Source of the DNA: Streptomyces sp. NBC_00440
Lineage (GTDB): Bacteria > Actinomycetota > Actinomycetes > Streptomycetales > Streptomycetaceae
Assembly: GCF_036014215.1 (NCBI RefSeq)
Contig: NZ_CP107921.1
Span: 4,026,001-4,090,000, forward strand
Reading direction: 5' to 3'
DNA: 64,000 nucleotides
The position numbers and the translations under genes are program-made. Below, in pieces: positions 1 through 8,158 of the stretch. Each line of letters begins with the position of its first letter. Position 1 is the stretch's first letter. The notes below the pieces were generated by a model. The model was not told the DNA's origin, searched no databases, and saw only the letters and a list, made by a program, of their open reading frames with translations.

Positions 1-414
1 ACCGAGCCGGGCAGGACCGAGGAGGAGGCCGGACGGGGCGCCTCCTCGTCCGCCGCGGCGGCGGTGCCTTCGGGGCCGGTCGACATCACGCTCCCGTTCG
101 ACACGGGCGGCCCCAAGGGCAAGGGGACAGCGGCCCTCGAACTCACTCCGGGCCGCAGCGGCGACAACGAACTGCACCTCTTCGTGAACAACCCGGCAGG
201 CAAGCCGTACGACGTCCCCGAGGTGAGGATCGCCCTCACCCTCAAGGCGAAGAAGATCGGGCCGCTGCCCGTCGTCCCCGACCACCTGTTCACCGGACAC
301 TGGAGCGCGGACGGCGTCCAGATCCCGATGGCGGGCAAGTGGGACATCGCAGTGACCGTGCGGACCTCCGACATCGACGAGACCACCGTGAACAAGACGG
401 TGGAGATCGGCTGA
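1..414 (+). CDS. C-terminal end of a CopC/CopD-type copper protein with YtkA-like domain (5' partial)
   Basis: The reading frame is open from the first base, so only the last 137 residues are present. After an acidic, Ala/Ser-rich linker, about 115 residues form a beta-rich YtkA/FixH-like domain (VDITLPFD near the start, HWSADGVQIPMAGKWDI near the end) of the sort that closes the CopC-CopD fusion proteins of actinobacteria. Such proteins are membrane-anchored with periplasm-like domains and handle copper outside the membrane. The next gene, a Tat-exported DyP peroxidase, starts 6 bp downstream, which recalls the Streptomyces lividans sco/ecuC/copCD-like/dtpA operon. The family assignment is inferred from this tail and the neighbour; the membrane part lies outside the window. 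Confidence 0.7.
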   Translation, partial: TEPGRTEEEAGRGASSSAAAAVPSGPVDITLPFDTGGPKGKGTAALELTPGRSGDNELHLFVNNPAGKPYDVPEVRIALTLKAKKIGPLPVVPDHLFTGHWSADGVQIPMAGKWDIAVTVRTSDIDETTVNKTVEIG

Positions 415-420
415 CCAGCA

Positions 421-1695
421 ATGAACGACATCTCCAGGAGGCGGCTGCTCGGGACCGCGGGCGCTGTGGGCGCAGGCGGCCTCGTGGTGGGCGCAGCCGG
501 CGGAGCAGCGGCGCACGCGGCGACCGAGGCGGCTCCGGCGACCGCGCTGACGACTGTCGGCTCGACCGAGGTGGCCTTCCACAGCTCGGGGAAGAGCGGC
601 GGTTCCACCGGGGCCGCGCACCAGGCGGGCATCACCACACCCGCCCAGTCCACCGGGTATCTGATCGCCTTCGACCTGGCGGCCGGCGCCGGCCGCACCC
701 AGGCCGCGGCGCTGCTGCGCCGCTGGTCGGCGAGTACAGAGCGGATGATGGCGGGCGAGCCGACCGGCGACGACACCGGGATCGCGCTCGACGCGGGCCC
801 GTCCTCCCTCACGGTCACCTTCGGCTTCGGACGGTCCTTCTTCAGCCGTACGGGACTGACCGCGCAGCGCCCCACCCAGCTCGACCCGCTGCCGGACTTC
901 GCCTCCGACCACCTGGACGCCAAGCGCAGCAACGGCGATCTGTGGGTGCAGATCGGCGCCGACGACCCGCTCGTCGCCTTCCACGCTCTGCGCGCACTCC
1001 AGAACGAGGCGGGTTCGGCGGCCCGGGTCCGCTGGCAGATGAACGGTTTCAACCGCTCGCCCGGCGCGACCGCCAAGCCGATGACCGTCCGCAATCTGAT
1101 GGGCCAGATCGACGGGACGGGGAACCCCAAACCCTCGGACAGCAACTTCGGCCGGCGCATCTTCGTCCCGGCGGGCGGCGGCAAGGGCGCGGGCGCGCAG
1201 CCGGAGTGGATGGCGGGCGGCTCGTACGCCGTCGTACGCCGGATCCGGATGCTCCTCGACGACTGGGAGAGGCTTCCGCTGGGGAAGCAGGAGCAGGTCA
1301 TCGGGCGGCGGAAGAAGGACGGCGCCCCGCTGACAGGAGGTACCGAGACGACCGCCATGGATCTGACCAAGGTCGGCCCGGACGGCAAGTTCGTCATCCC
1401 CGACAACGCCCATGCCCGGATCTCGGCCCCCGAACAGAACGGCGGTGCGGCGCTGCTGCGGCGCACCTTCTCGTACCACGACGGAATCGGCCAGGACGGC
1501 ACACCGGACGCCGGGCTGCTCTTCGTCTGCTGGCAGGCCGATCCGGCACAGGGCTTCGTACCGGTGCAGCGGAAGCTGGACCGCGGCGACGCGCTGTCCA
1601 CGTTCATCCGGCACGAGTCCAGCGGACTCTTCGCGGTGCCGGGGGCTGCCGGGCCCGGCGAGTACGTGGGCCAGCGCCTCCTCGAAGGCCACTGA
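421..1695 (+). CDS. dtpA: Dyp-type heme peroxidase, Tat-exported (DtpA-like)
   Basis: 424 residues. The N-terminus has a twin-arginine signal (SRRRLLG at residues 5-11, then a Gly/Ala-rich hydrophobic stretch and an AHA cleavage region near 30-33), so the enzyme is folded with heme in the cytoplasm and exported. The DyP hallmark GxxDG is seen as GQIDG (228-232) with catalytic Asp231; His331 in NAHARIS is the likely axial heme ligand and the Arg pair around 347-348 is the likely distal arginine. It lies 6 bp after the copper-domain gene, as in the S. lividans copper-trafficking operon where DtpA supports maturation of the GlxA radical copper oxidase. Family call is firm; the DtpA orthology rests on context. 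The start was chosen because it gives a proper Tat signal. Confidence 0.9.
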   Translation: MNDISRRRLLGTAGAVGAGGLVVGAAGGAAAHAATEAAPATALTTVGSTEVAFHSSGKSGGSTGAAHQAGITTPAQSTGYLIAFDLAAGAGRTQAAALLRRWSASTERMMAGEPTGDDTGIALDAGPSSLTVTFGFGRSFFSRTGLTAQRPTQLDPLPDFASDHLDAKRSNGDLWVQIGADDPLVAFHALRALQNEAGSAARVRWQMNGFNRSPGATAKPMTVRNLMGQIDGTGNPKPSDSNFGRRIFVPAGGGKGAGAQPEWMAGGSYAVVRRIRMLLDDWERLPLGKQEQVIGRRKKDGAPLTGGTETTAMDLTKVGPDGKFVIPDNAHARISAPEQNGGAALLRRTFSYHDGIGQDGTPDAGLLFVCWQADPAQGFVPVQRKLDRGDALSTFIRHESSGLFAVPGAAGPGEYVGQRLLEGH

Positions 1696-1861
1696 CCACG
1701 AGGCCTGCGGCCGGGCGGTGAGCGGTCGGCGGTGAACGGTACGCGGTACCCGGACGCTGATCGGCAGGCGGCAGGCGGGGCCGGGCGCCGACCGGCCGGT
1801 ACGCGATCGCTCCTGTCCGGCGCCCCCGGACGCGGGGCGTTCGGCCCATTAGGGTGACCGT

Positions 1862-2797
1862 ATGTCAGCCACTCGCTTCACCTATCTGGGCCCCGAAGGC
1901 ACGTTCACCGAGGCGGCCCTGCGCACGCTCCCCGAGGCCGCCACCCGCGAACTCGTCCCGATGGTGTCCGTACCGGCCGCGCTCGACGCGGTACGGACCG
2001 GGGAGGCCGCAGCGGCGCTCGTACCGATCGAGAACTCCGTCGAGGGCGGCGTCACGGCGACCCTCGACGAGTTGTCGGGCGGCGAGCCGCTGATGATCTA
2101 CCGCGAGGTGCTGCTGCCGATCGCCTTCGCGCTGCTGGTGCGGCCCGGCACGAAGCTGTCCGATGTGAAGACGGTGACGGGGCACCCCGTCGCCCAGCCC
2201 CAGGTACGGAACTGGCTGCGGGCCAACCTCCCGGAGGCCGTGTGGGAGTCGTCCGCGTCCAATGCGGACGGCGCACGGCTCGTACAGGAAGGCCGGTACG
2301 ACGCGGCCTTCGCCGGTGAGTTCGCCGCCGCCACGTACGGGCTCGAACCGCTGATCACCGAGATCCACGACGCGCAGAACGCCGAGACGCGCTTCGTCCT
2401 GGTGGGGCGCCCCGCCCGGCCCGCGGCACCGACCGGCGCCGACAAGACGTCGGTGGTCGTCTGGCAGCGCGAGGACCATCCCGGCGCACTGCTCGAAATC
2501 CTTCAGGAGTTCGCGGTGCGGGGGGTCAACCTGATGCTCCTCCAGTCGCGGCCGACGGGCGAGGGCATCGGCAACTACTGCTTCGCCATCGACGCGGAGG
2601 GCCATATCTCGGACCGCCGGGTGGGCGAGGCGCTCATGGGGCTCAAGCGGAGCTGCCCCGAGGTGCGGTTCCTCGGTTCGTACCCGCGGGCCGGGGTGAC
2701 GGCCCAGGACGTACGGGCGCTGCGGTCCGGCACATCGGACGCGGAGTTCGTGGCGGCGTCGGACTGGCTGGCACGCAGCGAGGACGGCCGGGCCTGA
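1862..2797 (+). CDS. pheA: Prephenate dehydratase
   Basis: 311 residues; converts prephenate to phenylpyruvate in phenylalanine synthesis, a cytoplasmic monofunctional enzyme with no chorismate mutase domain. Residues 1-185 are the PDT domain: YLGPEGTFTE at the N-terminus, PIENSVEGGV, and the catalytic TRF motif in AETRFVLVG. An ACT domain follows (GALLEILQEFAVRGVNL, then GEGIGNYCFAIDAEGH) and should bind phenylalanine for feedback control. The usual ESRP effector motif reads QSRP here. The ATG has no competing upstream start. It is monocistronic by spacing (165 bp after the peroxidase) and is followed by a short GC-rich hairpin. pheA next to serS is the Streptomyces arrangement. Confidence 0.95.
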   Translation: MSATRFTYLGPEGTFTEAALRTLPEAATRELVPMVSVPAALDAVRTGEAAAALVPIENSVEGGVTATLDELSGGEPLMIYREVLLPIAFALLVRPGTKLSDVKTVTGHPVAQPQVRNWLRANLPEAVWESSASNADGARLVQEGRYDAAFAGEFAAATYGLEPLITEIHDAQNAETRFVLVGRPARPAAPTGADKTSVVVWQREDHPGALLEILQEFAVRGVNLMLLQSRPTGEGIGNYCFAIDAEGHISDRRVGEALMGLKRSCPEVRFLGSYPRAGVTAQDVRALRSGTSDAEFVAASDWLARSEDGRA

Positions 2798-2826
2798 CCC
2801 GGGGGGCTGGGGGGTTGCTGGGAGGC

Positions 2827-2852
2827 GGCCGGGTCCGATCGGGAGCCCGGCC
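2827..2852 (+). terminator. Hairpin downstream of pheA
   Basis: A perfect 7-bp GC stem, GGCCGGG (2827-2833) with CCCGGCC (2846-2852), encloses a 12-nt loop 30 bp after the pheA stop. No U-tract follows, as is usual in Streptomyces. Confidence 0.5.
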
Positions 2853-2949
2853 GGCCCGGGGGCCGACCCGGGCCTGACGTCGGCGTACGTGAACCCCGTA
2901 ATCGCCGCGCGTAATCGTCGTACGTCCCGATTTCCGCACTCCGGAAAAG

Positions 2950-3257
2950 TTATCCACAGGCTCCGTCTCGACCTGGGGACAAGTCGACAGACCAAGTCGA
3001 CATGGTCGACAAATCGTCCCAGTGACGGCACTTCCGTCCACAACTCCGCAGGTGGGGCACTGTCACCCCAATTCTACCGATCAACCCTTTAGAGCGATCA
3101 ATTCCCCCCTGAATGAGGATGCGTAGGGGGTTTGAAGGGGAAATTCCAGCAAACAGTCGGTTGACCGTGGGGCTTTCGGAACCATCTCCTTCGCCATCCA
3201 CAGATTTCCCACACAGCCTGTGGATAACTAATCCAGGCTGTGGATTCCTGTGGACAA
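2950..3257. other. DnaA-box cluster in the pheA-serS intergenic region
   Basis: The 708-bp gap between pheA and serS holds three perfect 9-mers of the DnaA-box type: TTATCCACA at 2950-2958, its complement at 3219-3227, and the complement of TTGTCCACA at 3249-3257. Near matches lie at 3034-3042 (CCGTCCACA), 3194-3202 (CCATCCACA) and 3239-3247 (TGTGGATTC). Three boxes are crowded into 3219-3257. The stretch is noticeably more AT-rich than its surroundings. Boxes of this kind bind the initiator DnaA; outside oriC they can titrate it. No gene was found in 2798-3505; 3258-3505 shows only leader-like sequence before serS. Confidence 0.7.
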
Positions 3258-3505
3258 GCGAGCCCAAGTCCCGCCCGGCGCAAGGGAAATGAGTCAACGG
3301 TTTCACCCGGAATGCTTCGTTCCGGGGAATCGGTCACCTTTATTGACCTCCGGCCGACGAGGGCCAGACGGCGCCGCCGCCGGGATATCCCACCCCGCTC
3401 CACCATTCCATAGATAGTGGAGCAATCCGGACAAAGCACCACTGGAGATGCAGCACAGTGAATATCAAGTCGAGTGCGGGAAGCGGGCAACGGTAGCCTG
3501 GTGGG

Positions 3506-4783
3506 GTGATTGACCTTCGCCTGCTCCGTGAGGACCCCGACCGTGTTCGCGCCTCCCAGCGCGCCCGTGGAGAGGACGTCGCTCTTGTCGACGCCCTGCT
3601 CTCCGCCGACGAGCGGCGCAGGTCGTCCGGACTCCGGTTCGACGAACTCCGCTCCGAGCAGAAGACGCTCGGCAAGCTGATCCCCAAGGCCTCGGGTGAC
3701 GAGAAGGCCGAGCTGCTCAAGAAGACGGGGCAGCTCGCAGCCTCCGTCAAGGCGGCCGACGCCGAGCAGAACGAGGCCGACGAGGAGACCAAGCGCCTGC
3801 TGCTCCAGCTCGGCAACCTGGTCCACCCCGACGTCCCGGTCGGCGGCGAGGAGGACTTCACCGTCCTGGAGACGCACGGGACCATCCGCGACTTCGCGGC
3901 CGAGGGCTTCGAGCCCAAGGACCACCTGGAGCTCGGCGAGGCCCTGCGGGCCATCGACACGGAGCGCGGTGCGAAGGTGTCGGGCTCGCGCTTCTACTAC
4001 ATGACGGGCATCGGCGCGCTGCTCGAACTGGCCCTGGTCAACGCGGCGGTCGCGCAGGCCACCGAGGCCGGGTTCATCCCGATGCTGACACCGGCGCTGG
4101 TCCGCCCGCGCGCCATGGAGGGCACCGGCTTCCTCGGCCAGGCAGCCGAGAACGTCTACCACCTGGAGAAGGACGACTACTACCTGGTGGGCACCTCCGA
4201 GGTCCCGCTCGCCGCGTACCACATGGACGAGATCATCGACGCCGGTGAACTGCCGCTGCGGTACGCGGGGTTCTCGCCCTGCTACCGCCGCGAGGCCGGC
4301 ACGTACGGGAAGGACACCCGGGGCATTTTCCGGGTGCACCAGTTCAACAAGGTCGAGATGTTCTCGTACGTGCACCCCGACGACGCGGCCGCCGAGCACC
4401 AGCGGCTCCTGGAGTGGGAGAAGCAGTGGCTGACCAGCCTTGAGCTGCCCTTCCAGGTGATCGACGTGGCGACCGGCGACCTGGGCTCTTCGGCCTCCAG
4501 GAAGTTCGACTGTGAAGCGTGGATCCCGACGCAGGGCAAGTACCGCGAGCTGACGTCGGCGTCCAACTGCGACGGCTTCCAGGCGCGGCGCCTGTCGGTC
4601 CGGATGCGCGACGGCAAGAAGGTCCAGCCGCTGGCGACGCTCAACGGCACGCTCTGCGCCGTACCGCGCACCATCGTGGCGATCCTGGAGAACCACCAGC
4701 TCGCCGACGGCTCGGTCCGGGTCCCGCCGGTGCTGCGGCCCTACCTCGGCGGACGAGAGACTCTGGAGCCCACGTCCAAGTGA
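3506..4783 (+). CDS. serS: Seryl-tRNA synthetase
   Basis: 425 residues, class II synthetase charging tRNA-Ser and tRNA-Sec type acceptors with serine in the cytoplasm. Residues about 25-100 form the antiparallel coiled-coil arm that grips the long variable arm of tRNA-Ser (repeated Lys/Glu/Ala heptads). The catalytic core follows: [10 protein letters not shown], motif 2 in [18 protein letters not shown], and the serine/ATP-binding [15 protein letters not shown]. The GTG start begins [15 protein letters not shown], the standard N-terminus of the family. The stop overlaps the GTG of the following HAD gene by four bases, so the two are translationally coupled. Expression probably starts within the non-coding region that also holds the DnaA boxes. 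Confidence 0.97.
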   Translation: MIDLRLLREDPDRVRASQRARGEDVALVDALLSADERRRSSGLRFDELRSEQKTLGKLIPKASGDEKAELLKKTGQLAASVKAADAEQNEADEETKRLLLQLGNLVHPDVPVGGEEDFTVLETHGTIRDFAAEGFEPKDHLELGEALRAIDTERGAKVSGSRFYYMTGIGALLELALVNAAVAQATEAGFIPMLTPALVRPRAMEGTGFLGQAAENVYHLEKDDYYLVGTSEVPLAAYHMDEIIDAGELPLRYAGFSPCYRREAGTYGKDTRGIFRVHQFNKVEMFSYVHPDDAAAEHQRLLEWEKQWLTSLELPFQVIDVATGDLGSSASRKFDCEAWIPTQGKYRELTSASNCDGFQARRLSVRMRDGKKVQPLATLNGTLCAVPRTIVAILENHQLADGSVRVPPVLRPYLGGRETLEPTSK

Positions 4784-5592
4784 CGACCCCCGCTCTGCCC
4801 TACCGGTTGATCGCGACCGACCTCGACGGCACGCTGCTGCGTGACGACGGTTCGGTCTCCGAGCGCACCCGCGCCGCACTGACCGCGGTGACGGCGGCGG
4901 GGGCGGCGCACATCATCGTCACGGGCCGGGCGGCTCCATGGACCCGGCACATCCTCGACAGCCTCGGTTACGAGGGCCTCGCGGTGTGTGCGCAGGGGGC
5001 GCAGGTCTATCACGCGGGTGAACACCGGCTGCTCACCTCCGTCACCCTGGACCGCAAGCTGGCCGCCGTCGCGCTCGCCAAGATCGAGACGGAGACCGGT
5101 CCGCTGGCGCTGGCCGTGAGCCAGGACGGCCTCGACGGCGAGGTGCTGGTGAGCGCCGACTACCGGACGAGTGAGGGTCTGCTGGCCGTGGCGCGGTTCG
5201 AGGACCGGGACGAGCTGTGGTCCGCGCCGATCAACAAGGTCTACATACAGCACCCGGAGCTGAGCGACGACGCGCTGGCGGAGATCGCTCGGCAGTCCGT
5301 CGGGAACCTGGTGGACGTGGTCATGGCGGGTGAGGGCGTGGTCGAGATCCTGCCGCTCGGGCTGAGCAAGGCGAAGGGCCTGTCGCTGGCAGCCCGGCGC
5401 CTGAAGCTCACGGCCGCGGACACGATCGCCTTCGGGGACATGCCCAACGACATCCCGATGTTCGGCTGGGCGGCGCACGGGGTGGCGATGGCCAACGCCC
5501 ATCACTCCCTGAAGGCCGTGGCGGACGAGGTCACCACGTCCAACGAGGACGACGGTATCGCTGTGGTACTGGAACGGCTGCTCCAGGGCTGA
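4780..5592 (+). CDS. HAD-superfamily Cof-type sugar-phosphate phosphatase
   Basis: 270 residues from the GTG at 4780, which overlaps the serS stop (GTGA); longer frames upstream only read through serS. Motif [12 protein letters not shown] with the nucleophilic Asp is at the N-terminus, motif II Thr in VTGRAA, a C2-type cap domain fills about 85-190, the motif III Lys is in SKAKGLS, and motif IV reads [10 protein letters not shown]. This is the Cof/YbiV subfamily of soluble Mg-dependent phosphatases acting on sugar phosphates or flavin precursors; the substrate cannot be told. A paralogue with the same motifs lies at 19001-19855. The serS-HAD pairing is conserved in Streptomyces but the reason is unknown. 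Confidence 0.88.
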   Translation: MTTPALPYRLIATDLDGTLLRDDGSVSERTRAALTAVTAAGAAHIIVTGRAAPWTRHILDSLGYEGLAVCAQGAQVYHAGEHRLLTSVTLDRKLAAVALAKIETETGPLALAVSQDGLDGEVLVSADYRTSEGLLAVARFEDRDELWSAPINKVYIQHPELSDDALAEIARQSVGNLVDVVMAGEGVVEILPLGLSKAKGLSLAARRLKLTAADTIAFGDMPNDIPMFGWAAHGVAMANAHHSLKAVADEVTTSNEDDGIAVVLERLLQG

Positions 5593-5609
5593 ACGGCTGG
5601 GGGGCGCCC

Positions 5610-5765
5610 GGGGGTTCGGCTGGCCCGGACGTACGGTGGGTGGCGCGGGTGACCGGTGGCCGGGTGATGATCCGGTGGCGGGGTGATCCGGTGGCCGGGT
5701 AGCGGGGGTAGCGGGTGGCCGGGTAGCCAGCTGGCCGGGTGCCCGACCGGCCGGGTGATCGGTAG
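5610..5765. repeat. Degenerate GGTGGCCGGGT repeats
   Basis: The 310-bp gap between the HAD gene and the FadR-type regulator starts with roughly ten imperfect copies of a GGTGGCCGGGT-like unit, mixed with GGTGATCCGGT variants. It shows no coding signature in codon usage and no single clean hairpin. It may act as a transcriptional barrier or be simple slippage sequence. Confidence 0.5.
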
Positions 5766-5787
5766 AACACATGGGCGGCTGGTCCGG

Positions 5788-5892
5788 TTGACCTCCGACC
5801 CCTTGGGTCAGTTGTAGGATGACTGGGCAACAGGGTGACCCGGATACCACGCTCGATGAACAAGGCTCGATGAACAAGGCTCAATGAACAAG
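5788..5892 (+). promoter_or_regulatory. Promoter/leader of the FadR-type regulator with three 14-bp tandem repeats
   Basis: A TTGACC (5788-5793) and TAGGAT (5815-5820) could be -35/-10 elements, though the 21-bp spacer is long. The stretch GTTGTAGGATGACT (5811-5824) is a plausible operator for an FCD-domain regulator. From 5851 to 5892 a 14-bp unit GCTCGATGAACAAG occurs three times in tandem (third copy with one change), ending 10 bp before the ATG of the regulator, so the repeats fill the leader. Confidence 0.45.
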
Positions 5893-5902
5893 GGGCGACG
5901 AG

Positions 5903-6577
5903 ATGGCACTGCGTGCGGCAGGACGGCACTCCCTCGTGGACACCGTCGTCCAACAACTGCGGGACCAGCTGACCGACGGGGAGTGGTCCGTGGGCGACCG
6001 CATTCCCACCGAGCACGACCTCGCCGAGCAGCTCGGCGTGGGACGTAACACCGTCCGCGAGGCGGTACGCGTCCTGGTGCACGCCGGGCTCCTGGAGTCC
6101 CGTCAGGGCAACGGCACCTTCGTACGCTCCACCGCCGACCCCTCCGCCGTTCTCCGCACGATGAGCCACGCGGGCGTGCTGGACATCCTGGAGCTGCGGG
6201 TCGCCCTGGAGACGGAGGCCGCCAGGCTGGCAGCCGTCCGCAGAGACGCGGCGGACCTCGACTGGCTGCGCGAAGCCCTCGGCACCCTCCACGAGCACGG
6301 CGACCGGGCGGCCGACGCCGACCTCGCCTTCCACCTGGGGGTGGTGGAGGCCACGCACAACACCACGTTCGCCGAGGTCTACCGCTTCTTCTCGACCCAG
6401 ATGCACGAATCCCTGGTCGCCGCCCTCGGCGACCAGCAGATGCCGCCGATCGACATCACCGCCCACGAGGCCCTGGTGGACGCGATCGAGAGCGGTGACC
6501 CGGCAGCGGCGGAACAGGCTGCCCGCGCACTGCTCCAGGTACCGATGGATGTCGTCCGCCGACTGGTGGGCCGCTGA
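5903..6577 (+). CDS. FadR/GntR-family transcriptional regulator (FCD domain)
   Basis: 224 residues. The N-terminal winged helix (about 8-75) contains DLAEQLGVGRNTVREAVRVL, the GntR recognition helix, and RQGNGTFV at the wing. The rest is an all-helical FCD ligand-binding domain (LELRVALETEAARLAAVRR, then His-containing helices near FHLGVVEATHN), which in this family binds a metal and small carboxylates or sugar acids. It lies 68 bp before a CynX-type MFS transporter on the same strand and probably controls it; the ligand is unknown. The start is preceded by GGGGCGACGAG, a weak ribosome-binding site. Confidence 0.9.
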   Translation: MALRAAGRHSLVDTVVQQLRDQLTDGEWSVGDRIPTEHDLAEQLGVGRNTVREAVRVLVHAGLLESRQGNGTFVRSTADPSAVLRTMSHAGVLDILELRVALETEAARLAAVRRDAADLDWLREALGTLHEHGDRAADADLAFHLGVVEATHNTTFAEVYRFFSTQMHESLVAALGDQQMPPIDITAHEALVDAIESGDPAAAEQAARALLQVPMDVVRRLVGR

Positions 6578-6645
6578 CCAGGCGCCCCACCCGCCCCGCC
6601 CTGCCACCCGCAGCACCACCGACACACGAAGAGAAACGCTGAGAG

Positions 6646-7932
6646 GTGCCTGACGTGTCCCGCCCGGACCTGGATCAACTGCTTCCCGACGCCGAGGCCG
6701 ACGTCCGGCCGTCCCGCGAGGGGGCCGCCGCACGGCGCGCCCTGATCGCCCACCCCGCGGTGCTCTTCATCGGCATCGTGCTGGCCTCGCTCAACATGCG
6801 GGCGGCGCTGGCGAGCGTGTCACCTCTCATCGGCGAGATCAGCAGCACGTTCGGCCTCTCGTCGACGGCGTCGAGCCTGGTCACCTCCGTGCCGGTGCTG
6901 TTCCTCGGGGTGGGCGCGATGATCGCCCCGTGGCTGGCCCGCCGGTTCGGTACCGAGGTGGTTCTGCTGTGCGCTCTGATCCTGCTCGGCGTCGGCATTC
7001 TGGTCCGGGTCCTGCCGTCCGTGTTCGCCCTGTACGGCGGCGGAGTGCTGGCCGGCACCGCGATAGCCCTGCTGAACGTCCTGATGCCGGGGCTGATCAA
7101 GCGGGACTTCCCGGACCGGGCCGCGTCGATGACCTCCGTCTACACCGGCGCGATGATCGGCGGCGCCACCCTCTGCGCCGCGGCCTCGGTCCCGCTGGAG
7201 AAGGCGTTCGGAAACAGCTGGCAGGCGTCGCTGGCCTTCTGGTCGCTGCTGGCCGTGGTCGCCGCGGTGGCATGGCTGCCGCAGGTGCTGATCGCCCGCG
7301 GCCGTACCGGCCACGAGGTACGCGTCACGCCGGCGCACACGGGACCGGCCAGGAGCATCTGGCGCTCGGCGCTCGCCTGGCAGGTCACGCTGTTCATGGG
7401 CCTCCAGTCGCTCTGGTCGTACGTGCTGATCGCCTGGATGCCGACGATCTTCACGGACCACGGGATGAGCCGCTCGACAGCGGGCGTGATCTTCGCGTTC
7501 AACAACCTGATCCAGGTAGCCGGGGCCTTCGGCGTACCGCTGCTGGCCGGCCGTATGCGCAGTCAGCGCCCGCTGATCGTGCTGGTCACCTCGATGGTGG
7601 CGGTCGGCTACGCGGGCCTGATGATCGCCCCGGTGTCGGGTGCCTGGCTGTGGTCGGCCGTGCTGGGTGTCGGCCAGGGCGGCGCGGTGGGGCTGGCCCT
7701 GACGCTGATCGTGCTGCGGTCCGGCGACGCCCAGACGGCGGCGCGGCTGTCCGGGATGGCGCAGACGATCGGCTACCTCCTCGCCGCGGTCGGCCCGCTC
7801 ACGGCCGGCGCCGTGTACCAGGCGACGGGCAGTTGGACCCTGCCGATCGCGCTGGTGCTCGGGGTGTGCGCGGCCGCCCTGGTGGTGGGCCTGTTCGCGG
7901 CCCGGGACAGGAAGGTCCAGGCCGTCAGGTGA
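6646..7932 (+). CDS. MFS transporter, CynX/NimT family
   Basis: 428 residues with about 12 membrane segments after a 35-residue polar N-terminus; LFIGIVLASLNMRAALASVSPLIGEI is the first helix region and LNMR is typical of the CynX/NimT (cyanate, 2-nitroimidazole) group, which exports small polar or amphipathic compounds. A cytoplasmic loop around residues 218-235 (GRTGHEVRVTPAHTG) divides the two halves. It follows the FCD regulator by 68 bp, so the pair is likely a regulator with its target exporter. GTG at 6646 has AGAG upstream; a second GTG three codons later is also possible. The substrate is not known. A non-coding gap of 226 bp follows, without a clear terminator. Confidence 0.88.
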   Translation: MPDVSRPDLDQLLPDAEADVRPSREGAAARRALIAHPAVLFIGIVLASLNMRAALASVSPLIGEISSTFGLSSTASSLVTSVPVLFLGVGAMIAPWLARRFGTEVVLLCALILLGVGILVRVLPSVFALYGGGVLAGTAIALLNVLMPGLIKRDFPDRAASMTSVYTGAMIGGATLCAAASVPLEKAFGNSWQASLAFWSLLAVVAAVAWLPQVLIARGRTGHEVRVTPAHTGPARSIWRSALAWQVTLFMGLQSLWSYVLIAWMPTIFTDHGMSRSTAGVIFAFNNLIQVAGAFGVPLLAGRMRSQRPLIVLVTSMVAVGYAGLMIAPVSGAWLWSAVLGVGQGGAVGLALTLIVLRSGDAQTAARLSGMAQTIGYLLAAVGPLTAGAVYQATGSWTLPIALVLGVCAAALVVGLFAARDRKVQAVR

Positions 7933-8158
7933 GGGCGGGCGCGTGACTTGTACGACTGTCAGGTCGTTGGTCAGTGCGCGTGGAGGCAACTGGGGTTCGA
8001 GGCGACGAGAGCGCGTGAAGTCGGGGAGTGCCGGTCCCGAGGCGGAAGCCGGGCCGGTCATTGAGTACGTGACGTAGATGAGCGGATCTCCACCCCTGAA
8101 GCCCGGGGAGAGGGCCGTCACTGTCATGCACGAATGACCATGAACGGCAGGCTCATCC

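Noticed and set aside
1865..3043. Long minus-strand frame of 392 codons opposite pheA
   Set aside because: It is the high-GC shadow of pheA, with Arg/Pro/Gly-rich composition and no conserved motif.
2950..3257. Could the pheA-serS gap be oriC itself
   Set aside because: No dnaA or dnaN is next to it, and Streptomyces oriC has around 19 boxes over roughly 1 kb; only about six lie here.
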